From NCBI GenBank assembly GCA_020747015.1, contig JAGTJM010000053.1, positions 62,001 to 126,000 on the forward strand: a stretch of 64,000 nt of DNA. Direction: 5' to 3'. Below are positions 10,251 to 21,262 of the stretch, piece after piece. The notes below the pieces were generated by a model. It was not told where the DNA came from. It saw only the letters and a program-made list of their open reading frames with translations, and searched no databases. Position numbers and translations under genes: made by a program. Every line of letters begins with the position of its first letter. The first letter of the stretch is position 1. The DNA comes from Pyrenochaeta sp. MPI-SDFR-AT-0127 (Eukaryota; Ascomycota; Dothideomycetes; Pleosporales; Cucurbitariaceae).

Positions 10251-13196
10251 CTACGGTTCGATCCATATTTCGTCCCGAAGTTCAAATACCACCCTCTCCA
10301 CGATGTCTTCCGCGGCAGAAGAGGTGCCGACATCAAGCTCATACTGTCCCTTCACCACACACCATTTGGACTTTTCCGTGTCCCACTCAGCAAAGGCGGA
10401 CGCCGTCCATTCGACGCTGCAAGTCTTCGTTTCCCCTGGAGCAAGGGTGGCCTTGGAGAAGCCCACGAGCTTTCGCACTGGCAAGCCATCGGCTCCGCGC
10501 GGCGTGATGTACACCTGAATTACCTCGCTTCCAGCAACTGGGCCAGTGTTGGTTACGTCGAGGGAAGCGGAGAAGGATCGACTAGTTCCCTCACTGTGCT
10601 CGCCAGCTCGGAACCCGAAACCGCTCTTACTGAAAGTAGTGTACGAAAGGCCGTATCCAAATGGGAAAAGAACGCTTTCAGGATGGTGGTTGAAGTAGCG
10701 ATGGCCAACGAAGACGTCTTCTTTGTAATGCACTTGCAAAGTTTTGACATCTCCTGGGAAATTCCCGTGGGCAGGAGATGCCTCTGCAGACACTGGGATC
10801 GTCACTGGCAGACGTCCGCTGGGACATACCCGCCCAAGCAGAACGTCTGCGATGGAATTGCCCGCTTCTTGCCCGGGGAGCCAGGACTGGACCACCGCTT
10901 TCACCTTGGAAAGCCAGGGCATTGCAACAGGAGTGCCGGTTGAGATCACCACGATCGTATTTGGGTTGGCGTCGGCGACCGCGCGAATCAGTTTGTCTTG
11001 CGACCCGTAGGCAGGCAGGTTCATCGAATACTGGTCACAGCCTTCGGTCTCCCAGGCTGGAGAGTTGCCCACGAATACCACGGCTGTATCGGCAGTCTTC
11101 GCAGCCTCGATGGCCGAACTCAACACATCCTCCTCGAAGTCGGCTTGATGCATGAACCCAAGAGTGATGCCGATGACCCCCTCAAGCAGAGCGAAATATC
11201 CGGGCCGCACCTCCGGAGCCTGCGTCTCGATGTGGATTCTATACTCTTTTCCTTCCTCGAATGAGTACTGGCGCTTCTCGCCGTTAGCGCCGCCTAGGAT
11301 AAAAGCCATCTGATCAGCAACGTCGTCCTGCACTGTCATCAACTGCTCATCGTTGATGAAAAGCTTGGCCGGGCCTGTGGAAATGAATTCTAGATAGTGG
11401 CGACCAGTGACATGAGGCCGGTAGGTGGTATCCAAGTGTAGGATATCGCACAGCTCTTCAATGGCAGAGAAATGTGTGTCGGGAGCATTCGCGACGCTAA
11501 GCTTGACTAGGCCTTCTTTGCCTCGATTAAATCTTGTCACTGTGCACCCTTTTTGCCCTTCATGGTCACTGATGTCGGTTTGGAGTGGATCGAATGTTCT
11601 GTAAATATGAGCTCCTGCAGACAATGGTTAGTGCCTATTCGATTGATACAAGGCCAAATGGTACCGAACCTTTTGCGTACAAGAACTCTGTACCGTTTTG
11701 GGCCTCTCTTTGGAAAGCCTCCCAAGGCGAGATTTTATAATGAGCATTTACCGATGCCGAGCCACCTCCATGTGCGAGGGACTCCTTGCTCTGTCCAAGC
11801 AGGGCGATTTTCTTGCCCTCCATTTGCTTCAGCGGAAGAATCTCGTCGTTGTTCTTGAGCAAAACCATGCCCTCGGCCCCAATTTCTCGAATCAACTTTC
11901 GATGTTCCGGGTTATCGATGGCCTGTTCGGGTGGAATTTCGGGGTCGGAAAAGCTGTTTGTCCTCACCAACAGATTTAGGACTTCTGTGACTCGCTCATC
12001 CAATGTGCTTTCTAATAAATCTCCTCGTTTGACTGCTGCCTTCACGATCTCGGTTTTCCGTACCCTTGCTGGACCGGGCATCTCGAGGCTCAGACTGGGG
12101 AATTGATCAGTGGTCGCTACGGTAATGGAAGGGAAATATCTACTGACCCTGCTTTGAGCGATTCGACGACAGTATTGACGCCTCCCCAATCGGACATTGT
12201 TAGGCTTACAGGACTTCAGTAATTATTGAGCAAAAGATGATACCTAGACTCACCCATCGAACCCCCATTGCTCTCGAAGAACTTTTTGCAAGAGCCAATC
12301 ATTTGCATCGCAATGGGTCCCGTTTATCAGATTGTAGCTGGTCATGACTGCCCAAGGTTTCCCCTCCTTTATTGCGATCTCGAATGGTTTTAAATATATC
12401 TCTCTAAACGTAGGAAAAAATGTCAGGTGCGGGCAAAAAGGAAAAAGAATGGCAAGATATTACCTTAGCGCCTTCTCACTAACGTTAACATTCATAGTAA
12501 ATCTCTTCGTCTCCTGCTCATTCGCCGCAAAGTGCTTGATCGTCGCCGAAACCCCGGCTTCCTGCAACCCCCTTATATACAGAGCTGCAAGTTTCCCGGC
12601 AAGCAGTGGATCTTCCGAGAAGGACTCGAAATTCCTGCCTCCTTGCGGATGTCGGTGCGGGCAAACGGTAGGACCGAGGCTGTGTCAAGAAAGAAAATTA
12701 GTTAGCACACATATTCGGCGCCTGATGGAAGAGAGCGAGAAAGAGAGAAAAGAAAAACTCAGATATCACTTACAGAACCCTCGCGCCTTTGCTCAGACAC
12801 TCCTCCGCCAGAGCACGACCTAGTCGCTGCGGCAAGTCCACATTGAACGTCGCTGCAACGGAAACACAAGCAGGGAAGCAAGCAGCCTTGGTGCCCTGAT
12901 GGATTTGTGCTCCTCGTGCGCCATTGGGACCATCAGAAACCTGGAGTGAGACAGATTGGGTTAGATTTTTCGATTCTGCTAGCGATGAAGTAGCGGTTAC
13001 CTTTAGCGACGGAATTCCAACCCGCGGAATCGCATTAGTTTCCCAGAAATTCTTTCCAGCCAGGAGATGAATCTACACGGCAACACCGAGGTCAGTAGGA
13101 TGAAAGAATGTTCTATAGACTAGATATGCGTACCTTTTCATCCAAAGTCAAGCTGGATACCAGCGACTGGATATCGGGGATAGCTGCAGAGCCCAT
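10251..13196 (-). CDS. GH3 beta-glucosidase with PA14 domain
   Basis: Eight exons (13196-13134, 13072-13001, 12940-12774, 12679-12464, 12403-12254, 12204-12148, 12094-11670, 11614-10251) join in frame to 837 residues, the usual length of fungal beta-glucosidases. The introns are 49-94 nt. The N-terminal GH3 barrel carries GPTVCPHRHPQGGRNFESFS, KHFAANEQE and TMSDWGG, with the nucleophile Asp at about 228. A PA14 domain follows at about 385-530, inserted in the second GH3 domain, which has WETEGCDQYS near 571 (acid/base region). A C-terminal fibronectin-III-like domain ends the protein. The start MGSAAIPDIQ has no signal peptide, so an intracellular enzyme acting on imported beta-glucosides is likely. 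It is the first of three co-directional genes, 195 bp upstream of the regulator. Confidence 0.94.
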
Positions 13197-14069
13197 AATT
13201 TGTGTCAACAAAGATTCGAGACAGCAACGATCTGTGACGAATTCTTCCTAATTGTTTGCACTTTAAGGTGATTTCCATTCTACTTATGGAATTCAAACGC
13301 CCCGATTGTAAGACGTTAGCGCAGAGATCGTCTTGGATGCAGCACTTTGACGATGCCGCCAACGCTTTTGCCGGGATCCAAGTAGTCGCAAGTTTCCCCG
13401 GGGGTTTCTCCATCATCCCTGTCACCAGTTGGATGGTTGACCCTTGATGGCTCCGAGGACCTGGGAGTGGGTGCATGTGGTACATACTGCAGCCGTGGGG
13501 ATTTACGCGCGGCTACTAGCTAAACATGGGCAATAGTCGTATCATGGCGTCACGTCTCGGAGCGGAGCCCACGTCGGCACTTGACGCAGTTTCCGGCCTA
13601 CACTCATTTGGACGACTGGACATGGGGTGATGGTTATGCTTGACTTTTTGCCCCGAAAGTGTTCCATTCGGTACTGCTTGATTCATACACTCAAGAATTC
13701 CCGGAACCAGCAATCCCACGAAGATACTCCAGAGGCTTACACTGATGCTTTCCCCTAGGACGAGGATATTGGGCAAAGTGTGCGACCGGTTGTTTCGCCG
13801 AGCGTGTGTTGGAGTTTGGGGCCGGGCTCGGCAGTTCGCCAAGATTTAATGTCCATGAGCTGATCAACAGAGAAGGCAATGAAAATGATCTCGAGGACAA
13901 GTCTGTCATCCATGTGTAGATGATCGGAGTTTGCAACACCCTTTCTCCGAGGTAGATACTACGCTAATCTATATGTAGTATAGTCTGTGCGCGGAATTTC
14001 TAGAACGCCTAAGCCCTTTGACTCCACATTTGCCTTCACTCCCACGTCTGACTCTCTCCAAGGCATGTT
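13197..14069. other. divergent intergenic region between GH3 and DUS2
   Basis: Holds the promoters of the minus-strand beta-glucosidase and the plus-strand DUS2 gene. No coding sequence recognised. Confidence 0.5.
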
Positions 14070-15413
14070 ATGCTACGAGCGCTTCCCCGCACGATAACAC
14101 GAGCCATGGCTTCCAACGAGCCAGCGCGCGTCCCAATCCCGAAGAATGGCGTCGACTACCGCGGCAAGGTGGTGCTTGCGCCCATGGTGCGCTCTGGCGA
14201 ATTGCCCTCGAGATTGCTGGCGCTGAAATACGGCGCAGATCTGGTATGGGGACCAGAGACTATCGATCGCGCAATCATAGGCACCACGAGACGCCTGAAC
14301 CCGCACACCTCGACCCTCGAATTCTCGCGCCTACCGACTTCGAAGATCAGGAACCCCACACTCGACCCGCATAACCGCGAGAGTGTCATATATCGCATAC
14401 ACCCAGAGCTGGAGAAGGGAAAGCTGATATACCAAATGGGCACCGCAAACCCAGAGCTGGCTGTGCAGGCTGCCAAGATAGTGGCAGCTGATGTCGCAGG
14501 CATAGACGTCAATTCAGGCTGTCCAAAGCCGTTCTCGACATCTGGGGGCATGGGCGCAGCGCTGCTCAAGACGCCAGATTTGCTCTGCAACATTCTGACG
14601 AGCCTGGTGGAAGAGGTGGGAAAGCCCTATGAAATCGGCATCAGCGTCAAGATACGGATATTGGACCTGCCCGAGGACACGGAGGCTTTGGTTAAGCGAC
14701 TAGTTCGCACAGGCATCACAGGCCTCACAGTTCACTGCCGGACGACACCTATGCGGCCCAGGGAGAGGGCCATTCGCCACCAGCTCAAGATGATTGGTGA
14801 TGTATGCAGAGAGGCAGGCGTGGCTTGCGTCATGAACGGCGATGTTACGTCGCGCACAGAAGCCCTCACACTCATGGAAGAGTTCAACATTGATGGTGCT
14901 ATGATTGCCACCGAAGCGGAGAAGAACCCCAGCTGCTTCAGGCCGGACGCAGAAGGTGGTCCACACGAGTGGCGCTCGCAGTGGAAGACTGTTGTCACCG
15001 AATACATGCGCTTCGCTTTGTTGGTGGAGAATCGGTGGGGCAATACAAAATATCTGCTAGGCCAGATGATTCCAGGGAAAGAGAAGGCTTATGCCGCTAT
15101 GAACAAGTCTAAGTGTTACACTGATGTCATTACTGCCTTGGGCCTGGAGGATGTCGATGGGATGCTCGACCAGGCCAAGCTTGTGGATGCGCATCTGGGC
15201 ATACCACAACAAGAATCTCGAGCATCGAAGAGGGCGAGAGTGAAAGAGGCAAATAAGCCTGACGGCGATATTTCAGAATCAAAGGAGAAGCGCAAAGAGG
15301 CCCCTGATGAGCAGCCTGAAGCCAAGCGCATCAAAGGGAGCGAAACCATCACCGAGGTCCTCAATACGGCCCAACCCCAAGACATAGCCGCCCCAGCCGC
15401 CTTGACGGTATGA
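14070..15413 (+). CDS. dus2: tRNA-dihydrouridine(20) synthase, DUS2 type
   Basis: A single-exon gene of 447 residues. Dus enzymes reduce uridine in the tRNA D-loop with NAD(P)H and FMN; the DUS2/SMM1 type acts at position 20. Visible features are the FMN-barrel start VVLAPMVRSGELPSRLLALK and the catalytic cysteine C151 in DVNSGCPKPFSTSGGMGAAL. The tRNA-binding helical domain contains NTKYLLGQMIPG. The SGELPSRLLALKYGADLVW start is characteristic of the DUS2 subfamily. A hydrophilic C-terminal tail (about 395-447) is rich in K, R and E and has nuclear-signal-like KRAR and EAKRIKG. A second ATG at residue 13 could also be used; the first 12 residues look like a weak mitochondrial presequence. 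It is a housekeeping gene among accessory genes. Confidence 0.93.
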   Translation: MLRALPRTITRAMASNEPARVPIPKNGVDYRGKVVLAPMVRSGELPSRLLALKYGADLVWGPETIDRAIIGTTRRLNPHTSTLEFSRLPTSKIRNPTLDPHNRESVIYRIHPELEKGKLIYQMGTANPELAVQAAKIVAADVAGIDVNSGCPKPFSTSGGMGAALLKTPDLLCNILTSLVEEVGKPYEIGISVKIRILDLPEDTEALVKRLVRTGITGLTVHCRTTPMRPRERAIRHQLKMIGDVCREAGVACVMNGDVTSRTEALTLMEEFNIDGAMIATEAEKNPSCFRPDAEGGPHEWRSQWKTVVTEYMRFALLVENRWGNTKYLLGQMIPGKEKAYAAMNKSKCYTDVITALGLEDVDGMLDQAKLVDAHLGIPQQESRASKRARVKEANKPDGDISESKEKRKEAPDEQPEAKRIKGSETITEVLNTAQPQDIAAPAALTV

Positions 15414-16895
15414 AACACATGATGAGTAGTTAGACGATGAGGGTTCTCTGAGCCCAGTATTTGGGCATATCAAGCGTTTGAGCATTTACAGGTTCGGCAT
15501 GGCCTTTAAAACATGATGCCAATAGTTTTAGAATTCATGAATTCACTACGACTCCACCCCCGCATTTGGTTTGTGCCATTGAACACCTGCACTTTCGCCG
15601 ATGCTGTGCCGAAGTGGAACTGGCGCATTTTTTTGGGATGTCTGCTTGACTCTCAGCATGGTTTCGAGTCGTCTCCATCCAGTACAATAGCGAGAATTTA
15701 TCATGGGACTGGGCAGCTGACGAGGATCGACGCCGACAGGGAGATTGGAGAACCTAGGAAGACGGCTCGCAGTACGGTGACTCTGAAGGAGTCTGAGCTT
15801 CGAATAGCTCAGACAAAGTATGGAACACTATAGCCATCATGTTGAAGCGCGATCGGACACCGAGTACAAATCCTTTACAGGCATGTTCCATATCTCTCAG
15901 CAGAACACTAAGTAACGACATAAGATATTCAGAGCCATTCTAAGTCCGCAAAATCTAAGTCTTCTCTCACATGTATAAAAGGTCCTTGCTGCAAGACTAC
16001 AACCAAGCAATTTAGCGCCAAATCCTAACCCAGTGCTAAGGGAGGATTAAGCACCGCCCCGCTTGTTCTATGCTTGTTCTTATCGCATACGTAGGCAGAG
16101 TCAGCCACGGAGACGGGATGTAGACTAGAAACGAGACTGCGCGGAAAAGTGGCTTCCAAATACTAATTGCGAGAATAAATGTAGTCGTTTATTCCTCAAA
16201 CTGACGATGCGATTAGATTTCGATAGCCATCTGGGGGATTGAGCTACTGTCCCTGATGTTAGAGCCGACACTGCGTCTGTTTGACGACTTCACTTAGAAC
16301 GTTTCTCGGCCACGGTCTGAAGGGCCAGTGTCTTACACAAGGCTGATCGCGTGCTGCTGAAGGTGTGCTGCGCCTACCTATGCCGAGTTGAGCGTATAGC
16401 GTCCACCGACGTGTTTTTGTTCTAGGCCTTGGTCCCAGCCGAGGCCGAGTACATCAGCCTCAATTTACAAGCCTTTGTCATTTCCCAATATTCATGTTCG
16501 CAAGTGATACAACGCTGTTTCTAAGATACAGGGAACGACTTGATGTGAGTGGATTGATCAAAAGGCAGACTACGCTATCCAGATATGGAAGAGCTTCCAC
16601 GAGAATGACACACGCACGAACACATTATCCTAGTACATTCACCGCTGACACGGGCACGACCATTCGCACGGGCCGTCCCCTAGTGATTGCGATTGCGATT
16701 CTACAAAATTTCCGCCTATCGTATGCTTAGGGCGCATCTCGAAGGATTTCCAACGACCGTGTGATCGTACTGCAAAGCCCCACAGCACAGCCCCACTGCT
16801 GTTGAGTATGCTGCCGCCCTTGGCTCTCTAGATAAATAGTGCATCACTACCAACAAGGCTGCAAGAACACACGGCAAGATATCGAACGAGCAACC
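15414..16895. other. intergenic, 1.5 kb
   Basis: No gene recognised. Short open frames at 15513-15833 and 16494-16730 have no protein-like composition. CA-rich sequence just before 16896 looks like a 5' leader. Confidence 0.5.
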
Positions 16896-17321
16896 ATGGT
16901 TTTCAACATCGATCTGTATAACCCGCCCATCAAGACCACGGCCAGCAAAGGTGAGCTTGGTAAACTCCTTGCCGCAGGAAAACATTCTCACCCCTTAACA
17001 GACACAACCGCGACAGCAAAAGCCACAACCACGGCAGAAACGCCTGTTGACACTTCAACCAACGCAGAGCCATCCAAGTCCAAGCGATTCAACTTGTTCA
17101 GCAAAAAGCAAAAGCCTGCCGAAGAGCAGACACGCCTCGTGGACAATACCGAAGAGGAAACCCAGGAAGAACAGAAGAACAAAGAACTCATCATGAAGTA
17201 CCGCAACATGACCGAGGAAGAAGCAGACAAGTACCTGGAGCAGAAGAAACTCGGTGACGGTATGAATTCAGAAAAAGGCTTGCGAGCATTCGGTATGGCG
17301 CTCGCACCGGTCAGGATGTGA
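16896..17321 (+). CDS. small hydrophilic protein, unknown
   Basis: 141 residues from an ATG in good context (gcaaccATGg). The first 30 residues include LYNPPIKTTASKGELGKLLA. The middle is Thr/Ala-rich and low-complexity, and a basic segment SKRFNLFSKKQK follows. The C-terminal third is charged and helical (ELIMKYRNMTEEEADKYLEQ) and ends ALAPVRM. There is no signal peptide and no membrane segment. The order of composition (ordered, disordered, helical) and a clean start suggest a real conserved fungal gene, but no family or function was recognised. Confidence 0.6.
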   Translation: MVFNIDLYNPPIKTTASKGELGKLLAAGKHSHPLTDTTATAKATTTAETPVDTSTNAEPSKSKRFNLFSKKQKPAEEQTRLVDNTEEETQEEQKNKELIMKYRNMTEEEADKYLEQKKLGDGMNSEKGLRAFGMALAPVRM

Positions 17322-18365
17322 TGCGCATCTGGGTAACGTTGTGGGTAGTTCCTGATGGTGCAGGTGGTGGGATAGGTGTACAAGTTTCTTCATATTCATT
17401 AAGCTCATGATCTTGGAGCGCTGCGTATTTGTATAATGACTGCTAAGAAAGGTGGCGTGAAATATTTAGAGTAATCATGATTGTTGTGCTCACTTCGAGG
17501 TTACGTGGTGCATATCCTTTCGTTGTCGAGAAAGAATCTATATTAAACTGTTTTACGAATGCCAACGTTTATTTATGAAAACTTTGGCGCATTGGTACTG
17601 CTTGGGTAGTCTAATACGATTCGTTATGGAGCACGTATGCGTTTCTCGCCGACCAGATCAAACATCGCAGAGAAATCTGCATTTAGAATCAATCAACTGG
17701 TAAAAAGATAAACCCAATGCTGCTTGGATGAGTTGTATTTGTCAACACTGGAGCTTTTGCCTTGTCTGTCGATAGTGACATCTCTCACCTGGGCATGGAC
17801 GGATATAGCTCTTGATTGCGCGCAGCTTGCGCAGCCACCAAAATCTCCAATACCTTGAGTTGATTGAAGACCAATCTACGGCATCGAATCCAAAAGCTTA
17901 TAGTTTGAGCAACCCTCGCATCATGCAATCTCCGGGATTCATTTGCACCCTGAAACTTCATTCCACATGGCGCCGTTGTCCGAAAAATGGCCAAGTGTTG
18001 CGCAGCATATCTGAACCTTTTCGTACCAGGACAGTATTCATTTTATCGTCTTTAATAGCTCCGTAGAACTACATTCGCTGCTGGATTAAGTGGGAAATGA
18101 AGCTTTTAGAATGTATTACGAACATGTTCTGTGTGTATTCTAGATGCGTTTTAAACATGAACGCCTACTCCAACTCATTGATCATCCTCTGTCTATCTAG
18201 ACTTCACTTAGGCTTCATCGCTCCTGTCACGCGAGTGGAGTATAAACCGCCCCGTTTTTCTTATGACCAGATGACCTACCTCCTCGCTTGAGACGCGGGC
18301 TTAGCGCATCCTTCAATGCGGCACAGCCAAAAACGCACGTAGTCTCATCAAATACAAGGCGAAGC
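17322..18365. other. intergenic, 1 kb
   Basis: No gene, repeat or RNA recognised. The last 60 bp are the probable leader of the gene starting at 18429. Confidence 0.5.
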
Positions 18366-18428
18366 ATGCAACAGGAGAAAATCTATCTTTACAAGCCAAC
18401 ATCACTCTTCCTCATCTCAAACACAACC

Positions 18429-18803
18429 ATGCAGACAACCTACAATGTCTCTATTACCGACAAAGCGAGCAGATCATTCCTGGAGCTAGACAAGTACATC
18501 TTGGCCAATTACCCACCAACCCAGCGCAACCGTATCCGAATCCTGACGAACTATCTGCATAGCAGCTATGGCAGTTGGTCACACCCAGATGATGCGATGT
18601 ATCGGTACATCCACGTTGTTATCGATATTCCAAAAGGACGATTACAAACCTCGGAGCACAAACAAGACTTGTTGAGAAAGACGATAGAGGCTTGCAGAGA
18701 GTACCAAGGTAAGAAGGCGGACGACTGCGAAATCGAAGTGAGAATCAATGAATTCAATGAGGAGGATGTTGCAAGGTTCGTACCGAAACGACCTTGGAAT
18801 TAA
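18429..18803 (+). CDS. small protein of unknown function
   Basis: 124 residues from the ATG at 18429 (acaaccATGc); an in-frame ATG at 18366 would add 21 residues. The sequence has regular secondary-structure-like composition: a helix with FLELDKYILANYPP, then strands HVVIDIPKGRLQ, a helix EHKQDLLRKTIEACREYQG and a strand CEIEVRINEFNEEDVARFVP. The strand-GR-helix order, with a basic helix after it, faintly recalls tautomerase-fold proteins, but the N-terminal proline that family needs is absent. No family is assigned. It is probably cytosolic, as no targeting signal is seen. Confidence 0.55.
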   Translation: MQTTYNVSITDKASRSFLELDKYILANYPPTQRNRIRILTNYLHSSYGSWSHPDDAMYRYIHVVIDIPKGRLQTSEHKQDLLRKTIEACREYQGKKADDCEIEVRINEFNEEDVARFVPKRPWN

Positions 18804-19384
18804 GGGCGGTGCTGTCACGCAGGATTGCTGTTGGTCAGCTAGCTTTGAACGACGCATGTCAAAGAATGCCCCCAGGAAAGGTCTTTACACGTTTCAATGA
18901 ATCATTGGAACTATGCACAATACTTGTGCGCATCGAGACGTAAGTGTTAGCGCCTTCCACGGCTAGCGGCCGGGTCAGTACTTTGCTACGCTATCATCAT
19001 GGAGACCCAGCGGAGCTCTACCCACCAGACGCTTCTTCTAAGGCGTACGCTCTGTAATTGTCGACTTTTGGCGACCTTCGACATGGACCATGTCAAGCAA
19101 AATATCAGCCGCTGAAGCTGGCAGGGAACTGCTTCAGGATTTCCATTGGGGGCCATGCGGAAATCGTAGTCATGTGTGGTCGCAAGTGAAGCAACTTACA
19201 ATAAATTACTCATATCATTGCTTCTACCATCACTCATGCGAGCGCCTCCTAAATTTCTCGAATTCTCTCTCCGTTGAATCTCAACAATTTTCGTATTCTA
19301 AGATATGTATGTAATTCTCTGGGAGGCAAGAGCTGTTGATGCACGACAGGTTGAATCTGGCTTTTTGCACGTCGTAATTCAATT
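18804..19384. other. intergenic
   Basis: Convergent gap between the small protein gene and the amidohydrolase. Nothing recognised. Confidence 0.5.
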
Positions 19385-21262
19385 TTATGGCGCTGTGTAC
19401 ACATTCACTCCCTCAAACCAGGTCTCTGACACCCATTGGCTGCTAATATCCTCAGCTTTAACAGATGACGCACTGATATCCTGACTCAGAATCACAAAGT
19501 TTGCGTCCTTGCCAACCTCTAGGGAGCCTATTTCCTCGTCCAGCAATATCTGCTGTGCAGCATTAAAAGTAACCCCAGCTAAAGCTGCTTCGACACTAAC
19601 GCATTGCTCTGGTCCCAATCGCTGTCCTGTGGGCTTATCGCTGTTGTCATACAGGAGTCGACTGGCGGCAGTGCTGACGAAAGAAAGAGCATCTGCCTTG
19701 CTAACAGGCGAGTCGCTGTTGAAAGAGTACACAACCCCATTAGCGAGGTCATCTTGGACAGGGTCAATACGAGCAGCTCTTCCATCTGAGAGATCATTGA
19801 AGATATGTGCCTGGAAAGTGTTGCCCCAGTATTTCACATGGCCAATAGTATGACTGACGCCGAGATTCAGCGCTTTCGCGCGCTTAACCTGGGATTCGTT
19901 TGTGATGGTAAAATGTTCTAGTCTGTGTAACATAGATGGTGTTTTGGCCTGAACGTGCTGAAAAGCGTCGAGCACAACTTCGGCGGCGCAGTCTCCATTA
20001 ACGTGAATCATTAATTGGTAACCTCCCTTGGCCCATTTCAGCATTTCATCAACAATCGGACCCTGCGTCTTGTTGTGAATGGGACATGAGGGCAAAACAT
20101 CCCAACGTGCCCACCCACAGGGTTCATCTTTGGAATATGAGGGCAAGGCCGCCGATTCGTACGGCTGCTCCAGCGCTGCGGTAAATCCTTGCGTTGAGCC
20201 ATCCATCCACATCTTGATCGTCTTGATCTTCAATGCAGTCGCGCCGCCTTTGGGCATATCGAATCCAGGTACAACAAGCAACGCCGCGTCTTTGGTCAGG
20301 TTCGCGGCAGCTCCAGTGATGCGGAGCGGCACGCTCGTACTCAAGCGGTGCAGGATCACGACGTCCAAGAACTTAGCAGTCATACCAATTCCCGCATCAA
20401 AGACTGTCGTGAATCCGGCTTGGCTCCACTCGTTCACCGTACTAATCATGCCGCCCCATATTTTTCGTATATTGCCTATGTTTTTTGGTAAGGGCAATAA
20501 AAGGAATGGTGTGTATGAGGCTGGCTCCACGCACACGCCGATGAGTGCACCGCTGGAATCCGTAGGATAATAATCTTTACTTGCAGACTCAGTGGATATA
20601 TTGGCAAGCTCGAAAGCTTTCTGGTTGGCATAAGCCAGATGGCCGGATGCATTCGTTATGAAGATTGGATTTCTCTGGTCAAGACCGTTCTTCTTGAAGA
20701 GATCGAACGTCAAATCCTGGAATTTATGATTGCTGTCGGGCTCGTATCGTGAAGGGTCAAAGCCATAACCAAGCAACCACGCCCCTGGGTCCAAGTTATT
20801 CGCCATACTGCAGATATAGCTCACAGCGTTATCAAAGGTAGGACCGCCATGCTCTTGCTGACTGATATACAGCGGGTCAAAATTGTTCAGATATGTGTTC
20901 ATCATTCCTGAAAGTATGATATGAAGATGTGGCTCCACAAAACCGGGAACAACACAACGAGATCCGAGATCGCGCTGCAACGCATTCGAGCCCGCTGCAG
21001 CTTTCACTTCCTTAAGACCACCTACGGCGACGATTTTTCCGTTCTTTATGGCCATGGCGGGGGCGTTATTGAAATTGCCACCACGCATTGTAATGATAGG
21101 ATAAGGATTAGTACTGCTGTAGAAAACCAGCGCTTGCGGCCCAGCTGTGGATCTTGCTGACTTGCTGGAAACTGCATCAAGTTCTTTGAGAACAGCATCC
21201 TCTTCGAGGCCGGCGAAAAGCTGCTCTGCAATTACGGTATAGCCTTCCAGACAGCCTGACAT
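19385..21262 (-). CDS. amidohydrolase 3 family metal-dependent hydrolase (YtcJ-like)
   Basis: An intronless gene of 625 residues. Amidohydrolase-3/YtcJ-like enzymes hydrolyse amides or esters in a metal-dependent TIM barrel. The small beta-sandwich lies at about 45-105 (AMAIKNGKIVAVGG). The barrel starts with CVVPGFVEPHLHI, whose H112 and H114 are metal ligands. Later ligands lie in LMIHVNGDCAAE and HRLEHFTI, and the loop FNSDSPVS holds the conserved Asp. The C-terminal EIGSLEVGKDANFVIL closes the sandwich. All main motifs are present, so it should be active; the substrate is unknown. No signal peptide is evident. Confidence 0.88.
   Translation of the reverse strand: MSGCLEGYTVIAEQLFAGLEEDAVLKELDAVSSKSARSTAGPQALVFYSSTNPYPIITMRGGNFNNAPAMAIKNGKIVAVGGLKEVKAAAGSNALQRDLGSRCVVPGFVEPHLHIILSGMMNTYLNNFDPLYISQQEHGGPTFDNAVSYICSMANNLDPGAWLLGYGFDPSRYEPDSNHKFQDLTFDLFKKNGLDQRNPIFITNASGHLAYANQKAFELANISTESASKDYYPTDSSGALIGVCVEPASYTPFLLLPLPKNIGNIRKIWGGMISTVNEWSQAGFTTVFDAGIGMTAKFLDVVILHRLSTSVPLRITGAAANLTKDAALLVVPGFDMPKGGATALKIKTIKMWMDGSTQGFTAALEQPYESAALPSYSKDEPCGWARWDVLPSCPIHNKTQGPIVDEMLKWAKGGYQLMIHVNGDCAAEVVLDAFQHVQAKTPSMLHRLEHFTITNESQVKRAKALNLGVSHTIGHVKYWGNTFQAHIFNDLSDGRAARIDPVQDDLANGVVYSFNSDSPVSKADALSFVSTAASRLLYDNSDKPTGQRLGPEQCVSVEAALAGVTFNAAQQILLDEEIGSLEVGKDANFVILSQDISASSVKAEDISSQWVSETWFEGVNVYTAP

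Noticed and set aside
13516..13939. Overlapping minus-strand frames upstream of DUS2
   Set aside because: Low-complexity and not conserved in appearance; they sit in the divergent promoter region.
18048..18061. 14-mer GTCTTTAATAGCTC shared with the MITE interior (4039-4052)
   Set aside because: Exact 14-mers recur by chance in a window this large, and the flanks do not align, so it is not a second MITE copy.
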